Source: Ignavibacteria bacterium (GTDB taxonomy: Bacteria; Bacteroidota; Ignavibacteria; Tepidaquicellales; OLB5). From it: a stretch of DNA of 12,814 nt. Positions 5,864 through 12,814 of the stretch are shown here, in pieces; within the stretch, counting starts at the first letter, position 1; every line of letters begins with the position of its first letter. The notes beneath the pieces were generated by a model. That model made no database searches, was not told the origin of the DNA, and saw nothing but the letters and a program-made list of their open reading frames with translations. The position numbers and the translations under genes are program-made. The DNA is taken from positions 1 to 12,814 of the forward strand of contig JAUQWT010000354.1 in NCBI GenBank assembly GCA_030835005.1, written 5' to 3'.

Positions 5864-8800
5864 TTAAAAATCTGCGCCTAAAGAAATATAGTATGTCGGC
5901 TTAGAAAATTTCTGCATATCATACTGCCAAGCTACGTCAAACTTCACCGGGAAATAAAGAAAGAAAAGTCTGGTGCCTACTCCCACACCCATTAACAGAT
6001 CTTTGGTAGCAATGCTGCCGTTTCGTTCTTCGAAAAACTGTAATGTTTTGTTATTGCTCCATACGGTTCCAATATCAGTAAACAAAACGCCCTGGATATT
6101 CTGGAAGCCAAACGGCAGTAGCCCGAATATCAGGTAGCGGAAAAGCGGGAAACGGAATTCCGCATTCAAAAGCGCAAACTTAGAGCCAGAACGATGATTG
6201 TAATTATATCCTCTTAGCGGCATTACAGGACTTGAAAATGCGAAGTCCTGAATATCCTCGATAGGAAGATTATCGTTCTGGATCGTATAATTTATCCAGC
6301 TCTCTGTTCCGCCAATGTAAAATCTCTGGGGATTCTTGCCAAGGCTGGCGCCTGCATTTAGTCTTAGCACGAAGTTATAATCATCTGCCAGCTCGAAATA
6401 TGTTCTGTAATCCGCTATTGCACTGAAGAAACTCACTCCGTTACTGCCGATCTTTGGTGTTCCCATGAGCGAGAGATTATATCTTGTGCCCTTTATCGGG
6501 GCGGTATAGCCGAATAAGGTATTATCATGCACGTAGCTAACAATAGGCATGACGAAATCAAGCTTTTGAGAAGGCTCAACGGGGTTATCCAAGTTCTCTT
6601 TTGTGAGCCTGTTGTATGAAAGCGCTCCTTCGATCCTGTTAAACTTGCTGATAGGATATGAAATTGAAATATCGCCGCCATAAGTTCTGTACCTATAGAG
6701 CTGTGATGAAGCGGTATTCCGGCCTATGAGCAAAAATCTCGCAGAGTGATATGCTGAAATCCCGTAATCAACTCTTTTGGGAAGGTAGTAATATGCAAAT
6801 GCATAATCGCTGTTTTTAAGGTCCAGAACAAGGCTTGTTGCAACATAAATGCGGTGATTGCCAAGGACATCGCTGAATGCCATTTGTGCAATTCCCTGCA
6901 CACCATAGAAACTGCTGTAGTTTGCATTGCTGTATATAAGATCCGGCGAAAATTTTATTTTATACTTATTTACTTTAAAGCTTCCGTCCTCATTAATATT
7001 ATCTGTTAACTGGAATTTTGTTCTGTCCTTTTCCTTAAGCTTTATCCTGTAACTTGATCTTTCTTTCACAGAATCAGTTTTGTTAGGATCCAGATTTAAA
7101 GTCACATCGTTTCCATATAATGTCTTTTTGGTTGAGTCACTCACGGCATTGGTATCAGCATTTGAGTTCAGGCTCTCAAGCAGGCTATCTGCCAGCATTT
7201 TATATGTTGTATCACTTGAGGCAAAGGCAGAATCATTTGATTTGTTCTTCTCTTCGGCAAGCCTTTTTCTCTCATCGATCATCTTTTGCACGAAAATAGT
7301 ATTTGGCAGCTCCTTCATGTTAATATCTACCTCAAACGGATTATCCAGATAGAAAATGTCATACCCGCCTTTATTCAGTGAAGTAAAAGCGAGGCGTTTT
7401 CCATCTGCTGAAAGCGACAACTGCGTAATGGGGTCAATTGAATTAGTTATCGGCCTTTCTTCGCCTGTTTCCAGGTTACGGAGCCAGATATTATCTATCC
7501 CGTTCCTGTCAGAAACGTACATTACTTTCTTGCCGTCAGGCGAAGATACAACACTCGATTCATTGGCATACTTATCATCAGAAAATTGAGTCAATGCTGC
7601 ATTATCCACATCGTAAACATACAGATTCTTGTCTGCATAATCATAATCCGCCATGGAAAAATCATGCGGCATGCCGCTTAAATTTGTATATTTGCCTCTA
7701 TCTGATGAAAAATAAATCTTCTTTCCGTCATTACTCCAGCGCGGGTCAACATCACTGAAGAGATCATTTGTTATCTGCTGGAGTCCCTTTGTCTTAAGGT
7801 TGTAAACCCATATATCGGATTGCTTGGAGTTATCTCCACGGAACACTAGCGAGTTATTGTTCGGGTTCCAGTCAACAGAAAATATTCCGTCAAACTCAAT
7901 CGGCAGTTCTTGTTCATCTCCGCTGTTTACATCTATAATATATATCGCATCCTTGTCCCCGCTTTTTACAGAGATTGCAACTTTCCTGCCGTTTGGTGAC
8001 CAGCATAGCCCCGGAGTCAAAAGATGAAGTTCTTCAAAATTTGCAGTGCTGTTCCCGGCAACAAGTTTCTTAACGATCTTGCCTGACTTGATGTCTTCAA
8101 TATATACATCAAAGTAATCATCCCTGTTTGAGATGTAAACTACTTTATCTCCTTTGGGTGAAATTGAAGGTGCGGTATTATAGAATCCGTCACCGTTTTT
8201 TGAATCTGTAAGCCTGACTGCAAAATCATTCAGTTCCTGCCGTGAGTTTATATCCGGCCAGTAAGTCTGCTTTAAGGCCTTATGCCACTTCTCGGAAAGT
8301 TTCTCAAGGTCCATATTATATACATCAATAAATCCTTCGTCAACATCACCCAGAGCTTTGATCTGTATCATCATATCACCGATCTTCTCTTTGCCGTATT
8401 CATCTGCAAGCCACGAGAAAAAACTCTGCCCGCCTCGGTAAGATAAATAGCCGCTTATATAATCAAGCGGCGGCATGTATTCATATATCACAGCATCCCT
8501 GATGAACATATCGTTGGCTTTATCCATTCCGTCAAGCGACTGGTATTCGGCCATTCCCTCGGAAAACCAGCCGGGAAACTGGAGAGCGATATTCTGCGAG
8601 ATGATATTCTGGATCGAACCTCCGTAATACATGTCATTCATATAAGCATGCAGAAGTTCATGGTGTATTACGTGCCGGAATTTTTCATAATCACCTTCAA
8701 ACGGAATTATTATCCTGTTTTTGAAGAGTTCCGTTACTCCTCCGACACCTTCGGGCATGTATTCATCAACAGCATTGTTTTGCTGGAATTCATTGTGAGA

Positions 8801-9085
8801 GTTGAATACGATTATAGGGATTCGGTTCTTGATCCCATATCCAATATTATCTTCAAGGCTAACCAGTGAGCTTTCTGCTGCCACGGCTGTGAATCGGGCA
8901 ATGTACTCACCGCCCTGGTTAAAATAAATATCAAAATGCTTTGACTGGATAAATTTCCAGTCAAACACTTTGTACTGTACTTTGTTCTGCCCGAACTGAG
9001 CGAAAACTCCGCTTGAGCCTGCCAACACTAAAATGGCTGTTAATATTGACTTTAATTTAGGGCTATCTATGAACTTTTTTGCCAT
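5864..9085 (-). CDS. Metallopeptidase - TolB-like propeller - Omp85-type barrel fusion
   Basis: An outer-membrane protein of 1073 residues with three parts. A signal peptide (1-29, VFA-Q) is followed by a peptidase-MA/gluzincin-like domain (about 35-275). H142-E143-L-L-H146 is the zinc/catalytic motif, and E176 in WFSEGMAEY is the likely third ligand. Residues about 303-580 contain six PD40/TolB repeats (SxDGKKxxYxSxR...xIWxxxL), enough for one closed six-blade propeller. A charged, Ser/Asp-rich linker (600-700) leads into a beta-barrel (about 705-1073) with the Omp85 hallmark L957-R-G-Y960 and a C-terminal Phe in YISLGADF, the usual BamA-recognised end. All active-site residues are present. 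No POTRA domains are seen; the propeller replaces them on the periplasmic side. It lies 138 bases after a TonB-receptor gene on the same strand and may share its transcript. Substrate unknown: surface protease, assembly factor or export pore are all possible. Confidence 0.85.
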   Translation of the reverse strand: MAKKFIDSPKLKSILTAILVLAGSSGVFAQFGQNKVQYKVFDWKFIQSKHFDIYFNQGGEYIARFTAVAAESSLVSLEDNIGYGIKNRIPIIVFNSHNEFQQNNAVDEYMPEGVGGVTELFKNRIIIPFEGDYEKFRHVIHHELLHAYMNDMYYGGSIQNIISQNIALQFPGWFSEGMAEYQSLDGMDKANDMFIRDAVIYEYMPPLDYISGYLSYRGGQSFFSWLADEYGKEKIGDMMIQIKALGDVDEGFIDVYNMDLEKLSEKWHKALKQTYWPDINSRQELNDFAVRLTDSKNGDGFYNTAPSISPKGDKVVYISNRDDYFDVYIEDIKSGKIVKKLVAGNSTANFEELHLLTPGLCWSPNGRKVAISVKSGDKDAIYIIDVNSGDEQELPIEFDGIFSVDWNPNNNSLVFRGDNSKQSDIWVYNLKTKGLQQITNDLFSDVDPRWSNDGKKIYFSSDRGKYTNLSGMPHDFSMADYDYADKNLYVYDVDNAALTQFSDDKYANESSVVSSPDGKKVMYVSDRNGIDNIWLRNLETGEERPITNSIDPITQLSLSADGKRLAFTSLNKGGYDIFYLDNPFEVDINMKELPNTIFVQKMIDERKRLAEEKNKSNDSAFASSDTTYKMLADSLLESLNSNADTNAVSDSTKKTLYGNDVTLNLDPNKTDSVKERSSYRIKLKEKDRTKFQLTDNINEDGSFKVNKYKIKFSPDLIYSNANYSSFYGVQGIAQMAFSDVLGNHRIYVATSLVLDLKNSDYAFAYYYLPKRVDYGISAYHSARFLLIGRNTASSQLYRYRTYGGDISISYPISKFNRIEGALSYNRLTKENLDNPVEPSQKLDFVMPIVSYVHDNTLFGYTAPIKGTRYNLSLMGTPKIGSNGVSFFSAIADYRTYFELADDYNFVLRLNAGASLGKNPQRFYIGGTESWINYTIQNDNLPIEDIQDFAFSSPVMPLRGYNYNHRSGSKFALLNAEFRFPLFRYLIFGLLPFGFQNIQGVLFTDIGTVWSNNKTLQFFEERNGSIATKDLLMGVGVGTRLFFLYFPVKFDVAWQYDMQKFSKPTYYISLGADF

Positions 9086-9223
9086 TTAAAATTTATGATT
9101 TGATTTTGACTTATATTATCAATTAATTAACTAAAAATATACAACATTATTACGGCATAATAGTGCCCGAAATCGTTAGATGGCTTCTGCAATAGTGCCA
9201 AGAATATGTTAATGCAAATCATC

Positions 9224-11785
9224 TCAAAACCTGGCAGTAATCCCCAAAGTTGGCAGGATCGGGAACTGCCCGATAGTTTTGGTCTTCACTTTCAGATCTT
9301 CATCAATATAAAAATCATACCCAATAACATTCTGACGGTTATATACATTTATAACATCCAAATAGAATCCCCAGTTCACTCCCCAGAATTTTGTGTAGGC
9401 AGTCGCTCTGATATCAAGCCTGTGGTAAACAAGTTTATTTGATGCAAATCGGTTTGTTTTGTCACCAAAGTCAAAATCAAACTGCACAATATTCAGTATA
9501 GGAAGGACAGCCAGCGAATCTCCCATTACCCTTGGACGCACTCCAAGCGGAAGTGTGACAGGGAAGTTGGATGAATAATTGAACCTTGCACCAAGCTCCA
9601 GCCAGCTAAGCAGCTTATAGTTTGCTACAACATTAAGCGAATGCCGCTGATCGTACCTGAAAGGTGTGTTAATTCCGTCACGATTCCTGTTTGCAAATGA
9701 TAATGAATAGCTTACCCAACCGGATAGTCGTGTGTTAGGATTTACGGCCTTCTTCTCCAGAAAAAGCTCGAACCCATACGCATGGCCTTTTGCTCCGTTA
9801 ACTGGAGTGGCTGTTAATGAATCATAAGGAAGCTTTTCGCTGCTTCTGTACCAATTGTCGGGATCCCTCAAATAGCCCGGATCGGTATTATTCGGGTCAT
9901 AAGGATAGAACTCATACCTGTAGCCTGTCAATCTTTCCTGTACTATCAGATTACTGAATTGCTTGTAGTATGTTTCAAAGCGGGCGAAAATCTCGCTTGA
10001 AAACCATCGTTCCAAACCCAGAACATAATGAATTGATCTGTCCGCCTCAAGTCTGCTTGCTTTTTCTTCCGAGAGATCAAAGAATACTTGAGCATCAATA
10101 AGTTTTTCATATCCGGGTGACTGGTAATAAACCCCAGTGCCTGCACGGATCGTTGTGACCTTATCAATTGCATATGAGAGATTAAGCCGCGGAGATAAAT
10201 ATGCTTTCTTATTGATTGCAAAATAGTCAAATCTTAGACCTGCCTGTGAGTAAAGCTTGTCCGAAAGTTTTATCCTGTCCTGCGCATAGAGGTAAGTGCG
10301 GTAATAATTCTTGCCATCAAGTGTACCGCTGGATATTGCGCTGAAGTTCGGATTATTCTGCACAATAGCCTGCAGTCGGTCATCAAGATCAAGAGTAAAA
10401 GAAAGATCTGTCTTCAATATATCCAATCCGCCGCCGATCTCCGTTTTATGATCTTTTGACAGAAAAATTGTATTGTTCTGAATTGAGTATTTTCTGAATG
10501 TGTATTGAGATTTGAATCCGATGCCCAGAAACAAACCTAAGGCTCTTAGGCTGTCTCTAACTTCAGGAGTATATATTTCCCTATCAAGTACGGGATCGAG
10601 AAGCTCGCCGCCAAACTGCGCATCGCCTTTATTCCTGTACCACGAAAATGTAGTTTTTGTTAAGAATTTTGTGGTTGGCGCATAGTGCCATGCAAATCCA
10701 AGTACATCATTGCTCGATTGGTCTCTAACAGAAATGCTGTCTTCAAGTTCTTTCGATTCGCCCGGTATTATGTTTACGCCGTCCTTTGAATATATTCCGT
10801 TCAGTATGAACTTATGGTTTTTGAAAGGGCCTAGTGTGATTTTTCCTTGTATGTCTTCAAATGAAGGGAAAGATGCGCTTTCATCAATTAAGCCTGATTT
10901 TTTCGCAAACGGTCCCAGTATCAAATCATAATAACTCCGCCTTGTTGAAAAAATCCAGGAACCGGGGATCTTACCAAGTGGCAGCTTCCCGCTGAATACT
11001 AAATTAGCATTTGAAATGTTGATATTTGTCTGACCCGTAAAATACTTCTGTTTGTTTCCTTCGCTGTTGGTTACATCAAGAACTGCTGAGAGTCTATCAC
11101 CATATTTGCTTGGGAATCCGCCGGTAATCAGGTTAATATCTTCCAGGGTTTCAGGATTAAACATACTGAACACTCCGTAAAGCCTGTAAGGATTAAATAT
11201 CTCGATGTTATCCATTATGATCAGATTCTGGTCTGGGCCGCTTCCTCTCACAATTAGCTGTGAAGAAAAATCATTAGGCGCGCTTACGCCCGGCAGGGTT
11301 TGAAGTGAACGAAGTACATCTTCTCCTACCCCGGGTATTACACGAGTGGTTTTTGGAGAAAGGTTTAACACACTTGTCCTCATATCGTTTTGTGCCTGCC
11401 GGAATCTTTCGCCTACAATATCAATCTCTTCGGTTGTGTAGCTTTCATCATCAAGAAAAAGATCGATCAAAAGAGTGTCTCCCTGTTTTACAGAAATATT
11501 TTTTCTCTCGGTGGATTTAAATCCAACAAGTTCTGCCTTAAGAATGTATTTGCCGGGCGGGATATTTTCAATCATGAATCTGCCGTTACTTCCGGTTTCT
11601 GCGCCGAATTGATTTTGTGTTTCTGAAGAGCTTAAGATAAGAATTACTCCTTCAAGCGGAGAGTTATCCGGCGGTTTAGTCACACTGCCTTTTACAGTTC
11701 CTGTATTATTGGATTGGGAATAGGATTTCCACGAAAAAGTAAGAGTGAACAGCAGCAATATTATTATGATGGCTTTTGACTTCAT
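9224..11785 (-). CDS. TonB-dependent outer-membrane receptor
   Basis: An 853-residue TonB-dependent receptor that would take up a ligand across the outer membrane using proton-motive force. The signal peptide (1-24, ending SYSQ) is followed by a carboxypeptidase-regulatory-like beta-sandwich (about 28-112) with GxVxG...GRFMIENIPPGKYILKAELVGF. A possible TonB box, EEIDIVGE (119-126), precedes the plug (about 132-242), which has LPGVSAPND, LIVRGSGPDQNLIIMDNIEI and GGFPSKYGDRLSAVLDV. A 22-strand barrel fills the rest and ends in GITARF with a C-terminal Phe. The ATG at 11785 starts a normal signal peptide; an upstream in-frame TTG (11824) would add 13 residues and is less likely. No SusD-like lipoprotein is next to it, so it is not a SusCD pair. 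Ligand unknown. The downstream fusion protein (138 bases further) may be functionally coupled. Confidence 0.93.
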   Translation of the reverse strand: MKSKAIIIILLLFTLTFSWKSYSQSNNTGTVKGSVTKPPDNSPLEGVILILSSSETQNQFGAETGSNGRFMIENIPPGKYILKAELVGFKSTERKNISVKQGDTLLIDLFLDDESYTTEEIDIVGERFRQAQNDMRTSVLNLSPKTTRVIPGVGEDVLRSLQTLPGVSAPNDFSSQLIVRGSGPDQNLIIMDNIEIFNPYRLYGVFSMFNPETLEDINLITGGFPSKYGDRLSAVLDVTNSEGNKQKYFTGQTNINISNANLVFSGKLPLGKIPGSWIFSTRRSYYDLILGPFAKKSGLIDESASFPSFEDIQGKITLGPFKNHKFILNGIYSKDGVNIIPGESKELEDSISVRDQSSNDVLGFAWHYAPTTKFLTKTTFSWYRNKGDAQFGGELLDPVLDREIYTPEVRDSLRALGLFLGIGFKSQYTFRKYSIQNNTIFLSKDHKTEIGGGLDILKTDLSFTLDLDDRLQAIVQNNPNFSAISSGTLDGKNYYRTYLYAQDRIKLSDKLYSQAGLRFDYFAINKKAYLSPRLNLSYAIDKVTTIRAGTGVYYQSPGYEKLIDAQVFFDLSEEKASRLEADRSIHYVLGLERWFSSEIFARFETYYKQFSNLIVQERLTGYRYEFYPYDPNNTDPGYLRDPDNWYRSSEKLPYDSLTATPVNGAKGHAYGFELFLEKKAVNPNTRLSGWVSYSLSFANRNRDGINTPFRYDQRHSLNVVANYKLLSWLELGARFNYSSNFPVTLPLGVRPRVMGDSLAVLPILNIVQFDFDFGDKTNRFASNKLVYHRLDIRATAYTKFWGVNWGFYLDVINVYNRQNVIGYDFYIDEDLKVKTKTIGQFPILPTLGITARF

Positions 11786-12105
11786 GACAAACCACAACTC
11801 TGCGATAAATGCAGGAGTGGTCAAGGAGATTTTAAGTTTTTTAGAAATGGAAACTCTTTTATGTATAAATCAGTACCGGCTGAAAATAGTTCCTTTTTTG
11901 CCGATTTTTAACAAATCTAATGAAAAATGATTATTTATGCTGTAAAATAATGTAAACATAGGTTTTAGCTTCTTTAATCAGCGCTTTTTGAGATTATTTT
12001 GATATGAGTGGTGTTCAATGATAAAAGAAGTATCTATATTTTGAATTTTGGCTAATCTATTTTAGAGTGTCCGATTCAAAAACTCTTTCGGATAAGGATA
12101 GAAAA
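11786..12105. other. Divergent regulatory gap between TonB receptor and C39 peptidase
   Basis: No convincing ORF lies here. On the minus strand TAGATTTG (11919-11912) matches the TAnnTTTG -7 form and would give the receptor mRNA a leader of about 120 bases, but no TTG stands 19-21 bases upstream. On the plus strand TA-TAT-TTTG (12035-12043) has one base too many. No strong hairpin, riboswitch-like element or repeat was recognised. Confidence 0.4.
12094..12098 (+). promoter_or_regulatory. Ribosome-binding site of the C39-like gene
   Basis: AAGGA lies seven bases before the ATG at 12106. It decides for this start over the in-frame GTG at 12067, which has no Shine-Dalgarno and would add 13 polar residues ahead of the domain. 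Confidence 0.7.
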
Positions 12106-12561
12106 ATGACCTATTTTAAACAGGAAACGAAGTTTACTTGCGGGCCGGCATCTCTCAGGAATTCGCTGCTCTCTCTTGGTTATATTTATTCCGAAAGGAA
12201 ACTCAGAGAACTTGCGGGAAGTGACAGGTTAACAGGCACAAGCGAGAAGAAAATATTCAAAGCTTTAAGAGCCCTCGGGTTTGAATTCAAGGCTTTCATC
12301 AACAAAAGCGAGGCGGCATTCAAGCAAAGAGTTGTATATAATCTGAAAAAGGGGAATAAGCTCATCCTGCTGACCGACCACGAAGACCACTGGATAAGCG
12401 TAGTTGAATATCAGAATAAGTATCTTACTGTTATTGATCCTGAACAGAAGCGTATACGAAAGCAGTTGACTCCGAAATCATTATCAAAGTGGTGCCTTAA
12501 TTACAACAAACGCACAGGTGAAACTTATTATTATGGGATAATAATTTATAAGCCCGAATGA
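12106..12561 (+). CDS. Stand-alone C39-like cysteine peptidase
   Basis: A 151-residue papain-fold protein of the C39/C39-like group, relatives of the leader-peptide proteases of bacteriocin ABC transporters. The domain is nearly the whole protein: Gln6 (oxyanion hole) and Cys12 in QETKFTCGPASL, then the SEKKIFKALRALGFEF helix-strand, His95 in DHEDHW, and Asp111 in VIDPEQ complete a Q-C-H-D active site. There is no signal peptide, membrane segment or ABC domain, so the enzyme should be cytosolic and not a transporter component. No double-glycine peptide gene was found next to it. It is transcribed away from the TonB receptor and toward the AI-2E-family gene about 105 bases later. Possible roles are proteolysis of a small peptide or a non-peptidase amide reaction; the sequence does not decide. 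Confidence 0.82.
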   Translation: MTYFKQETKFTCGPASLRNSLLSLGYIYSERKLRELAGSDRLTGTSEKKIFKALRALGFEFKAFINKSEAAFKQRVVYNLKKGNKLILLTDHEDHWISVVEYQNKYLTVIDPEQKRIRKQLTPKSLSKWCLNYNKRTGETYYYGIIIYKPE

Positions 12562-12666
12562 ATTCTGAGCGAAGCGAAATCTTAAATATTATGATTGCTT
12601 TTTTGAACCCTTTCATTAATTTAAAATGTTTATTATTATATGATTATATGCCATATACCGTAAAAT
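12562..12666. other. Gap with a CTGAGCGAAGCGAAAT segment
   Basis: A short spacer. CTGAGCGAAGCGAAAT just after the C39 stop resembles halves of widespread TTCGCTTCGCTCAG intergenic repeats, but it has no matching arm, so it may be a remnant. The rest is AT-rich without a clear promoter or terminator. Confidence 0.3.
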
Positions 12667-12814
12667 ATGACGGATAAGAAAAAACTGGCTCAGTTTATCC
12701 TGTTAATGTTCACAACGGGCTTAATGCTGTATTTATGCTGGCTTATGTTGAAGCCGCTGATTTCAGTAATACTTTGGTCATCAATTCTTGTCATAATTTT
12801 TTTCCCTCTCTATA
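12667..12814 (+). CDS. Probable AI-2E-family (PerM-like) transporter, N-terminal part
   Basis: Forty-nine codons are visible before the window ends. After a short charged start, MTDKKK, come two hydrophobic stretches (about 9-27 and 31-47) broken by LKPL, ending in ILVIIFFPLY. The order helix, (L/I)xPxl, helix with WsxiLvxiFfPLY is what opens AI-2E-transporter family proteins (UPF0118/PerM), usually about 350 residues with eight membrane segments. Members export autoinducer-2, or exchange Na+/H+ in other species. No Shine-Dalgarno is evident. The call depends on a short piece, so another polytopic membrane protein remains possible. Confidence 0.6.
   Translation, partial: MTDKKKLAQFILLMFTTGLMLYLCWLMLKPLISVILWSSILVIIFFPLY

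Noticed and set aside
9086..9223. Terminator or small RNA between the two large minus-strand genes
   Set aside because: Only a five-base TATTA/TAATA pair is visible, with no GC stem or T-run.
11786..11824. TTG start extending the TonB receptor by 13 residues
   Set aside because: The extension places polar and mixed residues before a complete signal peptide that begins at the ATG at 11785.
12067..12105. GTG start of the C39-like gene
   Set aside because: No ribosome-binding site precedes it, while AAGGA stands at ideal distance from the ATG at 12106.

Overview
The window looks like chromosomal DNA from a Gram-negative member of the FCB group, most likely the Ignavibacteria/Chlorobi-Bacteroidota side. 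The signs are a type IX secretion (T9SS) type A C-terminal sorting domain of the 'YPNPFNPST' kind, a TonB-dependent receptor with a carboxypeptidase-regulatory-like N-terminal domain, lipoprotein signals of Bacteroidota style, and a TAnnTTTG/TTG-type promoter. There are eight genes, two of them cut by the window edges. No tRNA, rRNA, CRISPR array, transposase or phage gene was seen.

Left part (1-1503): a redox-stress cassette. It holds a lipoprotein-tethered thioredoxin (minus strand, 3' end outside the window), a divergent MarR-family repressor and an OsmC-family peroxidase-like protein. The same 17-bp palindrome, AGTTGCTA-N-TAGCAACT, occurs perfectly in the thioredoxin/marR intergenic region and again across the -33 element of a clear osmC promoter. 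A degenerate copy lies just before marR. This reads as a small self-contained MarR regulon, and it is the best new observation in the window.

Middle (1856-5549): a secreted GH81 endo-beta-1,3-glucanase with a T9SS tail faces a tsdA-like diheme cytochrome c (thiosulfate dehydrogenase family, predicted lipoprotein). A perfectly symmetric 34-bp terminator sits between them and can serve both strands. The 5.55-5.86 kb gap contains several stacked palindromes: a two-hairpin cruciform, a REP-like element of the form ATTCCC-N8-GGGAAT, a rho-independent terminator and a palindrome directly after a stop codon.

Right part (5864-11785, minus strand): two large envelope proteins in tandem. The upstream one is a TonB-dependent receptor. 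The downstream one is a single 1073-residue polypeptide joining a gluzincin-like HExxH metallopeptidase domain, a six-blade TolB/PD40 propeller and an Omp85/BamA-type outer-membrane barrel. Their products would both be in the outer membrane, and they may be expressed together.

Right end (12106-12814): a small stand-alone C39-like cysteine peptidase without a signal peptide, then the first 49 codons of a probable AI-2E-family (PerM-like) membrane transporter that runs off the window.
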